Positions 48,877 through 59,958 of a stretch of DNA of 64,000 nt are shown piece after piece; positions within the stretch are counted from its first letter, which is position 1, and every line of letters starts with the position of its first letter. The notes beneath the pieces are model-generated. The model saw only the letters and a program-made list of their open reading frames with translations. It had not been told where the DNA came from and searched no databases. Origin of the DNA: Stromatinia cepivora (taxonomy: Eukaryota > Ascomycota > Leotiomycetes > Helotiales > Sclerotiniaceae); NCBI GenBank assembly GCA_014898415.1, contig RCTD01000003.1:868001-932000 (forward strand). Reading direction: 5' to 3'. The position numbers and the translations under genes are program-made.

Positions 48877-49791
48877 TCAAGATGTTGAAATGATAGTTTG
48901 GGTATCAGACTCCAGAAACCTTACTCTTCTAGCAACATTATCGGCCTCCTCTCTAGCAGCAGCTTCCGTTCCCCTTCTTCTCTCACTCCTTCGAGCTCTA
49001 GCCTCCCTTGCTTCCCGACTCCTGTAGTCTGCCATTTGTTGCTTCCTTCTTTCTGTTCTTGCATAAGCAATGGCAGGTGTTGGCCGAAATCCAATTCCAT
49101 TAATTCCCTCTCCATCATCATCTGGATCATCTGGTTTGTGCCCAGTAATCTCATCATCATGCCATGTCAATGCTGCTCGGTCTGTATCCAAAATCCCCCT
49201 CTCTTCTTCTGTGGTATCATCAGATCTAGATAATGGCGGTGTACCCATCCTCTTCTTCCGAGACTTGGAGTCAGCCAGTCGATTAATTGATGGATATGCC
49301 CTGGCCAAACCATCCCTCCCTTCTTTGCCACTCAATCCAGCTCGAAATATTATAGGATCAACCTCATTATGTAACCTAACATTGTTGCCCATCTCTCGAA
49401 TAATTGGATCGACTTTTCTTTCATCTCCAATTACAGCCTTAAAAGTTTTTGGTTGTGGTGTCTCAGGAATTTCCATCACCGTGCTCCCAGTCATATCCAC
49501 ATCTTTGGTAGCAAACATCTTAACCCTTTTCCGCACAGCAGATTCAGCATTTGTTATTTCTTGTCCCTTCTTCTTTAGATCCAGTTTCTTTATATCAGTA
49601 GGCCCATCAAGGGCAAGTTCCTGGAAATGGCATGCGACCTTTGTGCGTGGACTTCCCTGGTCAGCCTCACCAGGAGTTATTGTAGGGAAAGCCATTGAGG
49701 TCTCCAGACGCATAGGTGAGGAATCCGGAGGGGTTGGAGGCTGGAGATTATTTCGTTTTCGTTTTAGAGAATCCATAAAAGATGATATCAT
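48877..49791 (-). CDS. Conserved-looking charged protein, probably nuclear, unknown function
   Basis: Single exon, 304 residues; the second ATG (49776, MDSLKRKRNNLQPPTPPDSS) may be the true start. Not recognised. It begins with a basic KRKR patch that could be a nuclear localisation signal, followed by Pro/Ser-rich sites (PPTPPDSSP, PETPQPKTF) that look like proline-directed phosphorylation targets. The C-terminal third holds the most ordered-looking part: WHDDEITGHKPDDPDDDGEG, INGIGFRPTPAIAYARTERR, then a long Arg/Glu/Ala coiled coil. No catalytic motif or membrane segment. It is convergent with COX20, with 239 bp between stops. Confidence 0.75.
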   Translation of the reverse strand: MISSFMDSLKRKRNNLQPPTPPDSSPMRLETSMAFPTITPGEADQGSPRTKVACHFQELALDGPTDIKKLDLKKKGQEITNAESAVRKRVKMFATKDVDMTGSTVMEIPETPQPKTFKAVIGDERKVDPIIREMGNNVRLHNEVDPIIFRAGLSGKEGRDGLARAYPSINRLADSKSRKKRMGTPPLSRSDDTTEEERGILDTDRAALTWHDDEITGHKPDDPDDDGEGINGIGFRPTPAIAYARTERRKQQMADYRSREAREARARRSERRRGTEAAAREEADNVARRVRFLESDTQTIISTS

Positions 49792-51303
49792 GATTGCATT
49801 ATTTGGGTTTATTGTATGTTAAAATTCTCGAAGCTAGAAGCAATGGGATGTATTTGTTGTTCAGGACGGTTGACGAATTGATAAGTTGATGATTGTTATA
49901 AGAAGTGAAGGGGGAGTGGAACTGGTTGGAAGTTGTGTCAGGTTGAGGATGAACGAATGCAGTGTCACCATTGGTGCGGGGTTCAGCCACAGTACTACAA
50001 GCGCTACTATAGGTTCTAACACTAAATAATCCCTGTAACCATTCACAACCACTTGAAACCCTCGCTAAAATAGTACTGTTGAGGCAAAACAGACCTGACT
50101 AGAGCATTAGTTTGAGGAAGATAATAAACTTTTCAATCTTCCAATTGCACACATACAAACGCGGACAGATTCGATTCTATGGATCATAGCCTGTTTTTTC
50201 GGCAAAATGGTTGAATTAAAACATATATACAGTAGTTTTCTAATCTTTTTTCCAGACTCCTTCCTACTCCTTCTTCTCGATCCAGACCGAAAGTTCCCTT
50301 ATAATTATATCCTTCTTACCTCCTCATTCTCCTTCTTTAGCTCAGAGATTACGGAGCTTTCTGCCGCAGTGCTCCCGTTGTCACCATCACCATATTCATT
50401 GTTTATTATCGCAAGATGTCCTCCCTTGTCGTCCCACCAATTTCTCCAACAGTTATTCTCCTTCTGAAGTTGTGCAATTGGCTCGTCTTCTCGCTTCTCG
50501 CTTCTCCCTTCTGCGACTGATGCCCAAAACCACTGTAATTATTAGCGCTACGGTGGTGTTGAAGAAGCGGCCGATTAAAACTGTTGGGTGGGGCCGAGAC
50601 TGTGTAGTTTGCCGCCTGGAAAGGATGATGAGCGAGCTCTCCGCGCTGGTGTTGCTCTTGCTCTAGCACTTGCCATAAGCATATTGAAGCCTTTCCAATG
50701 TACTTAAGACGCATTGTGTATATGGTTAATGTAAACCTTCTTAATTATGATTCGAGCTGTTATTTTTATGCTTCGAAACCGGGTCGTGGTATTTTGGGAG
50801 AATTTAGCGAGAGCTTTTATAGACTAGAAATTGTATGACAAGGCATACTAGTTTTCGCCCATGGGCAAGATTGCCACTTACTACATGTCCTAAGAACATT
50901 GCCGACTCAGTGCTGTCAGATGGGGGATATGTTCTTCGTTGATTCTAGTCCATTTAGTTCAGCTTTACCTGCTAGGTCGTACTTCAAACTAGTCCCCACT
51001 CTCCAAAACTATGCAGCATGGAGATGACCCTCTTCCCCCCCCCCGTTGTTAGGCTCAACATGGCAAGTACGATGACTATGGGTCCATATAGCCTGGGAAT
51101 TGTAGTTCTAATAATAAGACAATCCTCTTCACACCTACAACCAGAATCTTTCATCGCTTCATGGTAGAAAAATCTCCATGACTTCTGTCTCACGGCCCGC
51201 ATTTTGATTACAAAGGGGGTGACCTCGACCAAAGGCAATTTATTTTGTATTTTTTTTTTTACCATAACGCGTTCGTTTTCAAAAGTTATTTAGCACAATC
51301 AAA
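49792..51303. other. Intergenic, no supported gene
   Basis: 1.5 kb upstream of the charged-protein gene. Several short frames (for example 50207-50467 plus and 50406-50714 minus) overlap one another on opposite strands and show no motif. A nine-C run lies near 51037-51045 and a T11-type run near 51250-51260. This begins the gene-poor part of the window. Confidence 0.5.
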
Positions 51304-52261
51304 CTAGACATGGGTACGATATTCCAGTTTCCAACCCGCAGCGAGGAGTTGTTGGTATTTAGAGTCCCAACGGAGCCTGAAGTCTTTGATGGACATCATT
51401 GGCAATAGTGAGATCTCCCGATCAACAGCAATAACTCTGTACCCATCTTTCTCCATAGATCTTCGAGAGTAGAATAACCTGAGCATTATGAATGGAAATT
51501 TCGCAGCACAGCTCAAGACCTGCTATTTCTTCATCCGTGAGCAGCTTTTTCGGACTTTGCTCAGAAAGTGGTTTGGCTGAATTACTTTATAGTAGTCCAT
51601 GGATTTCATTTACTTGAACTTCAGTGTCCACATTTCGTGTACCATATAGAGACTCATGTTGTTGAATTTCGCCTGGGAAGATAGGAAGCGTATCATCCAA
51701 CAGTATAAAATCATTGTTTTCGACCTGTTGAGTAGGCCTATCGCAATCAAGTACACAACTCTACCACAATACCTAGGCCAGACTATTTCAGCTAATATGA
51801 ATTCTCTCAGACCCTTATTCAGATAATCGTCTAATAGGTACATAAACCATAAGAATTTTAGCGCATAACGTTTATAATTATTGTCACATAATCCGTTATT
51901 ATTTCACTGCTGTCGTTCCAGTGGTCTGCCGCGATACAAGACGAGAGCGACGGAAGAAACTAGAATACTCTTCTTGATAGCACCCCGTTTTTCGTCTTCA
52001 AAGAGGAATGGTAGGAATCGCAGGCAGCTCAGGACACCCTGTAAGACCTCTTGATGATGAAATTTGAATTATTGAATTCCGTTCATGTTCGGGAGCAGCC
52101 ATTAAATAAGCGTTCATAATCTTTCGTGGCGGGTGACCCCGCTTTCGTGGGCCGAAGAATTTTCCCAAATATTCAATATTGCAAGCTAGCTCTTGATATG
52201 TCCATTCAAATGATTCAATATATGATTTCCCTCCCTTTTTTATGCAATCGATTTGACTCAT
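51304..52261 (-). pseudogene. Relic of an unrecognised protein gene, several frame breaks
   Basis: Read on the minus strand from an ATG at 52261, coding-like segments follow one another in different frames. The first is ESFEWTYQELACNIEYLGKF and PRKIMNAYLMAAPEHERN. Another frame, starting within 30 bp, gives VLQGVLSCLRFLPFLFEDE and RGAIKKSILVSSVALVLYRG, ending in a TGA. After a gap come RPTQQVENNDFILLDDTLP and EIQQHESLYGTRNVDTEV, a TAA, then SAKPLSEQSPKKLLTDEEIA. A last frame change leads into SMEKDGYRVIAVDREISL and FRLRWDSKYQQLLAAGWKLE, ending at 51304. The segments are too protein-like and too well ordered for chance, but no family is recognised. Some breaks could be introns, yet internal stops remain. 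Confidence 0.5.
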
Positions 52262-54277
52262 GAGTTACCACGAATTCCTCAAGCGAGAAATGATTCCATT
52301 CCCCCTTTACCCCGCATTCCCCACCTGTATCAATTCCCTCTCGCATAAGGCTTCAGAAAGAAGTTGAATAAGCCGTATGGAAAGGTGCCAATGAATCTTA
52401 CATAAATATGGTATCTTCGTGTTCTGAAGCTTGTGGTCAACTCACCAATGTACTGCTGTGACCCTTGTGGATCACGACATGACATGAATCCAAGATTTGT
52501 TCAAGTCTTCCACCAGCTGGTACTTGTCGTTGTTTGTTTATAACATTCATTGCCATGAATTGAAATGAATAAACTCCGTCACTTTCAAGGTTTAATGATG
52601 CTGTATTAATGCACTGTAAACAATAGACAATTTACGGAAAATATCAGCGCGGTTTTCAATCAACATCCAACCTTGCCACCTTGTCCCGTTTAAAAAAGCA
52701 TACACCATACTGCCATGGCTGTCTCCGTTCCTGTGTTTCTTGGGGTTTCGATACTTGGGACCTAATGTATCTATTTATAATAGACATCGTATTTATGAAC
52801 TGGAAGGACCTCAACTACTGTACAGGACTGTGGAGACAGCGAATTTGGTGAATATATTTATGATCTCTGGTGACATGCCTTACTCACATTTTGATTCGTT
52901 TTAGATAAGCAAAAAGACATCTCAGGTACTATAAATTTCCAAACAAGTATCATGCATTCGAGTAGAGACACGTTAAGCAGAGTGTCATAATGGGGAAATT
53001 GTCTGTAGTAGACATAGTAAACCTGTATTCCTTCGACAAAGTCCGTTGTCCCCTCTCCGCTCCTTTGGTTTTCAAGGTTTTGATCTCAGAATTTGAATTT
53101 GTGAGAGGTTTGTAGGCTAGCGATAGATTTTGTTTGGATAAATAGATGTTTATTGGCCGATCATTGTCGTTTTATAATGTGATCGAACTTCACTGTCACT
53201 TTATCTATTTATTATCTTCGATATAGATAATAGTTCTTTCGACACTTACATTTGAGAATATCTTAACCTTGAGAGCATGATATTTTTCGGTAGCGAATAA
53301 AGAAATGGGGTTTAATTGTCCACCATGAATGGTTGTCATGGTATGGAATACTATGCTACAGAATGGTATGGGGCTGGAAGTTTTCATTTATAGCAATAAT
53401 TTTAGGAATGAGCGTTGAAGCTTTAAGTCTAGGACAGTGAATATCCCCCTTAATAAAGTGGATATTCGCTGGATGTTCAACCACTCATGTACAAGAGATT
53501 TCAGTATTGCGGCCATTCAGGAATACCGTGCTTTAAGCAACCTAAGTCCCATGGTAGGAGCTTCTGCTAGGTATAAAAGGCTTTGAAATACCGTCATTAA
53601 TACATCAAACCTGGATTCAGCTACCTTAAACCTTTCAGGATGTGTTTGTACTGAAGTTCCAACCTCTGAGGTATGCAGATATATATGAACGGTAATCTTT
53701 GCATCTTTGAGGTATGGGACACAACCAAACTTGAAGTGCAGACATTGGGGGAGTTGGGGCTGTAAGCTTTTGATAATGATTTTACATCCTGATGTTTTTA
53801 CTGTCATCTGCACTTTCATTGCCATTTCCTATAGTCCCCCAAAATCAGATTAAGTGATTCATGATTACTTGAAACATTTTTTTGGTTGGAGAGAAGGTCC
53901 CGAAGGTAGTCTATTAACCTTTGACACTGTGTAGTCGAGTGAAGTGGCTTTCGGCACAAGCACGCCCGGTGGAGTCACAGTTCTGCAAGCTCGTATTTAG
54001 CTACTTGAAGGAAAAAATATAATAAATTGTGTATACCACCAGTTAGTACATGCCGATTGTACGAGATTCTGTCGAGCCAGTGTTCAAATAAGCGAGTAAG
54101 TTCATGACTGAGGTTAAATTTTGAGCTTCTAGACCACAGTTAGTCCTCGATACTAAACCTTATATATCCACACCACCCACAAGAAACGGTGAGCTCTAAC
54201 CGAAACATGAAGAACACAAAAAGCGACGCAACCATGCTGAGGTGACCAACAGAACCGCAACCACAAAAAGATAAATC
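52262..54277. other. Intergenic, gene-poor
   Basis: 2.0 kb of AT-rich DNA. One minus-strand frame at 53517-53825 (102 codons, ATG start) is the best candidate and includes LPQCLHFKFGCVPYLKDAK and RFDVLMTVFQSLLYLAEAP, but it has no recognised domain or signal. Otherwise nothing is supported. Confidence 0.4.
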
Positions 54278-54800
54278 CAACAGATATGCAACAAATAAGG
54301 GATGAAGATCTAGATTTAGAGCTATTCAACCAACCACATGGAGTTCTAACGAATCTAGCTATTGAAGATCCACTTGGTGCGTGTGCATTAAAGCTATTTC
54401 TTTTTAGCTTCATTCGACAACGACAGATTGTTATTCCTAAGAAGATGGACTAGAGAATTCTTTTGCGCTCGTAATTCTATTGGTTCTATTGGCATTATGA
54501 TGTCAAATTCTAGATTGAGTAGATGTGCAACAAACTCGAGATTAAATTATGGATCCAGGGCTAATCATTCAACCACACAGGGCCCCTAACTAGGCTACGT
54601 ATAAATTACCTACAACCCGCAGGTACCTGCAGATAATCCGCCCCACAGATTATTCGCTGAACGGTCTATTCGCTCTATGGGTTATCCATTGAAATTTTAA
54701 AATAATCCGATTTGCAAATGAATATCTATAGATTATTTGCGGATTATTCGTTTATTCGTAAATTATCCATTTATCTATGAGTTGACGGATTATCTGCAGG

Positions 54801-54950
54801 TGTTACGAGATACACGTGATCGCGTCCGATCGGGCTAGTACGGTACTAAGCTTCGAGCCGATCATATATATAGCTTCGTAGTACACTCTCTTTAACTCTA
54901 TAGCTTTTAATTCTAAAATTGATCTTTAAATATTCATTAAATTCATTATA
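54801..54950 (+). repeat. Left LTR (150 bp)
   Basis: The outer third keeps GC-rich sequence (cacgtgatcgcgtccgatcg) while the inner end has become ttcattaaattcattata. The opposite pattern is seen in the right LTR. Confidence 0.85.
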
Positions 54951-56327
54951 TTATTAAAAATTCTTCCAGATAAGAAATGAAATAATATCTGTATATATTT
55001 ATATATACTCCGCTTATTTTTATCTAAGTATATCATTTCTATTCTTTCATTTATATATAGATCTTCTTAATACTATTTGAAAATATTGTCTTTTTTTTTA
55101 CCCTTAATTTCTAAACTATAAATTACGATTCGATAAACCTTACAATTGCAAAACTTCGTAACAAAATGATTTATCAACAAAATGAAATCTCATTCCTACA
55201 CTCCCTGATTTTCGAATGCATTCCTATTACTTATACTCCTTTTCATCCGAAATCCTTTTTCCCTGATCCTAAAAAATTCAATAATAATTCTCAAAAGTTC
55301 GATACCTAGCTTTCCTCGATTCGAATGAAACTACAAATAAACAACATTACGATCGACAACTCTATAATTCAATTTTACTATATTTATTTTAATCTCGAAT
55401 CTTATATATAAATTATAATACTACCTCAGCTTTTTTCTTTTAATCAAAACATTCCCTTAAATCATACAACGATCCTAAATCAACTCATATACATTTACAA
55501 CAATCCAAATAAAGTTCAAAAAACTGAAGACAAACTATTCACTCTCAAACAAAAAACCGATTCTCTATATACCTATATTACAAAATTCAAAAAGACTCTT
55601 TACAAAACCAAAAATCAGAATTGGCCCGATTTGAATAAAATCTCAATCTTTTGCAATGAATTCAATATTACTTTTAAAAATTGTTTTTCTCAACAATTTT
55701 CTTTTTTCTATTCCTATCCCAACTTTGTTTAGATTATGCAACAACTAGTTATTCGTACAGCGAATGGATTCCCTGTATTATTCTATTTTAGTGAGCTTAG
55801 AGCCTTATATATATTACAGAATCCATCCCACTCTCAAAACCACAATCCAATGAACGTTAACAACCTTAATATCATTAGTGCTTTTAACCCTTTTGATATC
55901 TAATCAGATAAACCTGATTATATTTTGATTCTATTTTATATACAAATACTTAAGTTTTTCTTTTCTGAAAAAACTCTTTTATACAAATAAAATAAATATA
56001 TACAATATAGAAATATTTCTTATTGAATACAAACCTGTTCATTAAATCTGTATCAAGGAATCCAAGATCGACAAAAATTTGTTTCAGTTATTATATTAAC
56101 TATTGAATCCGAGATCGACAATGATAAGAATTTAAAAGAAATAATCAATAATCGATATTTTGAAGATCGTTTGGAGGAGGTATATAGTACAATGGATATA
56201 TATTCGTTGGCTGTAATACAATCTGTGTATTAGGTATTTTTATTAAAAGAAGATTAATAATCATTTTTATACTTAAATCATTCATTTAAAACAAATTCAG
56301 GACGAACTCTTCAGAAAAGAGAAGTAA

Positions 56328-56477
56328 TATTACAAGATACACATAATCATATTCGATCAGGTTAATACAATATTAAGCTTCAAACCAATCATATATATAG
56401 CTTCGTAGCACACTCTCTTTAGCTCTGTAGCTTTTAATTCTAAGGTTGATCTCTAAACGCTCGTTGGGTTCGTCACA
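56328..56477 (+). repeat. Right LTR (150 bp)
   Basis: The inner end is changed by transitions (cataatcatattcgatcagg in place of the left copy's cgtgatcgcgtccgatcggg) while the outer end keeps cgctcgttgggttcgtcaca. The central tcatatatatagcttcgtag is identical in both LTRs. Confidence 0.85.
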
Positions 56478-56798
56478 GCAGGTAGATAAATAATTTATAG
56501 ATTATTTGCAAATTATCCGCAAATTATTTATGGATTATTTATGGGTTTATAAATTATTTATGTTTTATATATATTTATTATATAAGATTAGTATAAAGAT
56601 TAATATAAAAATTATTTATACAAATAATCCGTAAATAATCTACAAATTATCTATTTATTTGTAGATAATCCATCAATCTATAGGTGGATAATTTGCGAAT
56701 AGGTGGATAATCCGTAAATAATCTGCAAATAATCTATTTATCTATAGATAATCCATCAATTTATAAATAAATGAATAATTTGTAGGTAAATAAATAAT

Positions 56799-56908
56799 CT
56801 GTAAATAATCTGTAAATAATCTGTAAATAATCTGTAAATAATCTGTAAATAATCTGTAAATAATCTGTAAATAATCTGTAAATAATCTGTAAATAATCTG
56901 TAAATAAT
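56799..56908. repeat. 11-bp tandem array, ten perfect units
   Basis: The unit ctgtaaataat is repeated ten times without a mismatch, with degenerate relatives (ccgtaaataat, ctgcaaataat, ctataagtaat) on both sides. It lies in the right arm of the hAT-like element. The uniformity contrasts with the mutated flanks and indicates recent slippage expansion. Confidence 0.9.
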
Positions 56909-57799
56909 CTATAAGTAATCTATTGGTATATATAAATAATCCAATCCATAAACGGATACCCGATGGATAATCTGTTAGAGTTATTATCCGTTTTGTGGGT
57001 ACCTGTTGTGCAGTCTACCCCTAACTAATTTAGCTATTCATAGTTCGCCTAAGCTTGTGCACATATTGCCAACTTTATTAGCGTTTGCAGCCAATTATCA
57101 ATTGCTCTTTACAGCAAGATGGTCTGGAGAATCCTTTTGCGCTCGTAATTCTATTGGTTTTGTTAAGTTATGATGCCAATTTCGAGATTGAGCAGACGTG
57201 CACATAATCATACGTTGGAATCTAGAACAAGAGGAAATTACGATGCTAGTGACAGTATACTGCCATCGAACTACTTTCCACTTTCAGAAAATTCACCAAT
57301 TGCAATAGTCCTCGCTCAGCACTAGTAGTCACCATATTTACCTGTCGTATCGTCTATTCATAGCAAGATTAATCGACTGAAATTACCATTTTATTGTCAA
57401 TACACAAAAATCCCCGATGGTTTTCATTCGATCATCAGACATCCTAGACCCTTTGCTGATATCACAGTCAAAACTAGACGATATTGAATACTTGGATGGC
57501 TCGATTTAATTGTCAATTATTCACTATTTTGATTAAAAGAGGACTTTGAAATATATTTATAAGCCAAAGTCTCTCCGAGGCTTCATGAAAACAAATCTCT
57601 TGCCCCTTGAACTACCAGTTCCTTTGAATGTCGCTGAACATATCCGTAGCAGCGCATGTAGCATCATGTTATGTTGCACTTTGTTATTTTTTTTCGGTAT
57701 TTGCTCTCTTTGCGTGCGAAAAGCTTGATATTTGATTCTTCGGTATGCTCACCAGACCATATTACTTTACTATCACTATCATCTTCACTACCTTTTTTC

Positions 57800-58018
57800 T
57801 TAAGTTATCATCTCATCATACGACATCATCATCGGCTTTTCCATTTCGGAACTTAGACTATCCCCTGCCAAACTAAAGGCTTTCATATCGCTTTGGTTAT
57901 CTTGAGAAGATGGAGTCCGCTTGTCGCATTTTGGACTAGAGAGTGTAGCTTGATTGTTTTGTAGAGGATTGATTTGCATGGTTAAAGCGAAAAGAGGTAG
58001 AACAATTGAGGTCGGCAT
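57800..58018 (-). CDS. Candidate small protein, unknown
   Basis: 72 codons with an ATG start: MPTSIVLPLFALTMQINPLQ, then a polar Ser/Asp/Lys-rich tail with one Cys (SSPKCDKRTPSSQD, MKAFSLAGDSLSSEMEKP). The N-terminus is a weak signal-like hydrophobic stretch. No family recognised and no supporting splice sites; listed because its composition is protein-like in an otherwise empty region. Confidence 0.25.
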   Translation of the reverse strand: MPTSIVLPLFALTMQINPLQNNQATLSSPKCDKRTPSSQDNQSDMKAFSLAGDSLSSEMEKPMMMSYDEMIT

Positions 58019-59556
58019 AGATAATTGATGGATGATCCACTACCCAACCATACAAGAGAAACCATTATTGCTCTTGATTTCCTCAATACCCAAATATAGA
58101 GGGTACAGAAGTTTTCATCATCTATTATTAGTCCAAAAAGTCGAGTAAGAATTAGCTGTTCTAGGTGCCTAGAACACCATTCATATTCGTCATACAAACA
58201 AGACCGAAGGATCATATGTGGTGCTCATACATATAGATATACAGCTTCAGAGTCCTAGTGATCACACAAAACTTCGTGTTCAATCTTGTCTTGTTTCAAG
58301 CTCAATTAGAACCTCAAGTTCAGAGCCATACATACATATATTAGAACTTCTAAGTCTTTTTTCTGGGCTGGTATTCCCTACACATATAATATTTCACTCT
58401 TTTCTGATCTCATATACCACTTGAAATAATGACAGTAAAATCAACCATTGACAATCTGAACTTCAAATCATCTGAATTCCAGAGATCAAAGTTTGATTCA
58501 ATTGTGAATCTCTGTAACCCACCATGGTTTCAGTTGCCAACAGTGTCAGAAATAGTTGGAAGCATCCTCTGCTTGTCTCCGCACAACAGTCCTCCCAACG
58601 TTTCGTAGTAATCGCAAGCTAGTTATTCCGGACAAAGAGAACGGAAAAGAGTCCTTTAAATAGATACCGAATCGAAGACCTGACTTTGAGCCGTGGTGGA
58701 ATTGACCACATTCAAAGCAATGTCTGATGAATGATGATGAGGCCATCAGAGCGGTTACGGCTCGTGAGAGGGATTGTGTGGAATCTTTATGAGATTCAGA
58801 AACGGTTATTCACTAACCAGTAAATGTATCCAAAGCAACAAGTCCCGCACCGGAATTTATTTCCATGGCTATATCAGTAAGGCCCCCACAGCTTCTAACT
58901 CTTCAAACGCTACACAAAGGTGAGCTGGAGAAGGCTTCTATGGCCTGGATGTTTTAGAGTCATCGCTGCGGCTGATGATTTGTAGCCATCTTGCATGCTT
59001 TATTAATACAGGAATAACCATTTAAGTAAAAAGTCTTTTGCAGAACTCGATTGTTGCGTGAACTTTGAATGTCTAGAAATTTGTTGTCACTTTTGCTCTG
59101 CTGATTATTGTCGCCGTATTATTTCCTTGTGCTTATTCCATCTCTTATTTAGGATTGAAATAACAATATATAGTTCACACTAATGTAATCCCATCGAGGA
59201 ATTCTATGTCACTTATGTACACTGATACTAGGAACTGGATCTTTCTCTCTTGTATTATGAGGATCAATACAAGAAATTTAGGAAGAAATTTATAGTAATT
59301 CCACTCTCATCCCTCGCCTACTATCTACCTCTGAACTCTATATTCCCTAGACTCTCATCCCATATCATGCCCAAAGATCCAGTAAAAAGACAATCAAACG
59401 GGGAAAGGCGATAACGGTAACACCACGAAAATCCAAACACAAGAGCCTTATAGTTCCGAACAATTCTAAACACATGGCAAATCATGGATTGCGAACGCCC
59501 AATCAACATACCATCGTCATACAACTACGCATACATATAGCGACGCACCACCGTAA

Positions 59557-59958
59557 CTACAAACTATCAATCCGGAAGCTTTCATTCTTAATCCTAGAAG
59601 TAAACTCATTCCTCATCAAACTAACAGGGGTCTTCGAGCAACAAGACGAGATAATTCCACTGCGACATCTGTTACCGCAAACAACCAATCCGAAAGAATG
59701 TGATATGGAGGAGAATTCGAGGAGACTTTTGTATCTTAAATAGATACAGACAGTGATTGGGTTGATGCGGGGTAGAAAAACGGCAATTTGTACACAGAGT
59801 GAATGGTTACAAGGCACGTGTTTGTGGCGGTCACAAGAGCTGAAGAAAGGGGATTTATGAATATGAAATGGATATTCATTCAATTGTAAAGGTTTCTCTG
59901 AGACATTGATAGGATAAAAGGACTGAAGGAACACCAGGATCAGTAAGAGCATTGTCAT
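59557..59958 (-). CDS. Candidate cysteine-rich secreted protein
   Basis: 133 codons with an ATG start. MTMLLLILVFLQSFYPINVS resembles a signal peptide. The rest has eight cysteines: SSCDRHKHVPCNHSLC, ITVCIYL, VVCGNRCRSG and SSCCSKTP. Single exon, no recognised domain. The spacing (C-x6-C-x4-C ... C ... C-x3-C ... CC) resembles small secreted effector or antimicrobial-type proteins only in a general way. It may be a chance frame in AT-rich DNA; transcript evidence would decide. Confidence 0.3.
   Translation of the reverse strand: MTMLLLILVFLQSFYPINVSEKPLQLNEYPFHIHKSPFFSSCDRHKHVPCNHSLCVQIAVFLPRINPITVCIYLRYKSLLEFSSISHSFGLVVCGNRCRSGIISSCCSKTPVSLMRNEFTSRIKNESFRIDSL

Larger units (their letters stand above)
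54801..56477 (+). mobile_element. RIP-degraded LTR retroelement, non-autonomous
   Basis: Two direct repeats of 150 bp (54801-54950 and 56328-56477) flank 1377 bp of internal DNA. The outer ends are TGTTACGAGA and TTCGTCACA (TG...CA), and the 5-bp target duplication GCAGG lies on both sides (54796-54800 and 56478-56482). A purine tract (agaaaagagaag) precedes the right LTR. Internally, around 55850-56230 on the plus strand, a gag-like frame is faintly readable (ATG at 55851; SDKPDYILILF; IESEIDNDKNLKEI) but full of stops. No protease, reverse transcriptase or integrase can be seen, and the internal part is too short to hold them, so the copy is deleted or was always non-autonomous. Confidence 0.85.
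54591..57017. mobile_element. hAT-like AT-rich element with 8-bp target duplication
   Basis: The octamer CCCCTAAC occurs immediately outside both ends (54583-54590 and 57018-57025). The ends are TAGGCT (left) and AGTCTA (right), which are nearly inverted. Just inside, caacccgcaggtacc on the left matches the reverse complement of gggtacctgttgtg on the right. The interior apart from the nested retroelement is built of degenerate gataatccgcaaat-type units in both orientations, like the subterminal repeats of hAT elements, now converted toward aatctgtaaat by transitions. No transposase frame exists. The superfamily is inferred from the 8-bp duplication and end sequence. Confidence 0.6.
54278..57210. 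repeat. About 240-bp tandem duplication, second copy split by a transposon
   Basis: The text agat(a/g)tgcaacaaa ... gatc(t/c)agg/tt ... attcaacca ... ctaac at 54278-54360 recurs at about 54519-54590. The second copy then stops at ccctaac and resumes 2.4 kb later at 57018, where ctaactaatttagctatt matches copy 1 (ctaacgaatctagctatt). It continues through ttttgcgctcgtaattctattgg (about 54463-54485 in copy 1; 57137-57160 in copy 2). Differences between copies are mostly transitions. Confidence 0.6.

Noticed and set aside
50207..50467. 86-codon hydrophobic plus frame
   Set aside because: T-rich DNA gives Phe/Leu/Ser by composition; no signal-domain layout.
54801..56477. Solo or complete autonomous retrotransposon
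   Set aside because: Two LTRs are present, so it is not solo; the 1377-bp interior cannot hold pol and shows none of its motifs.
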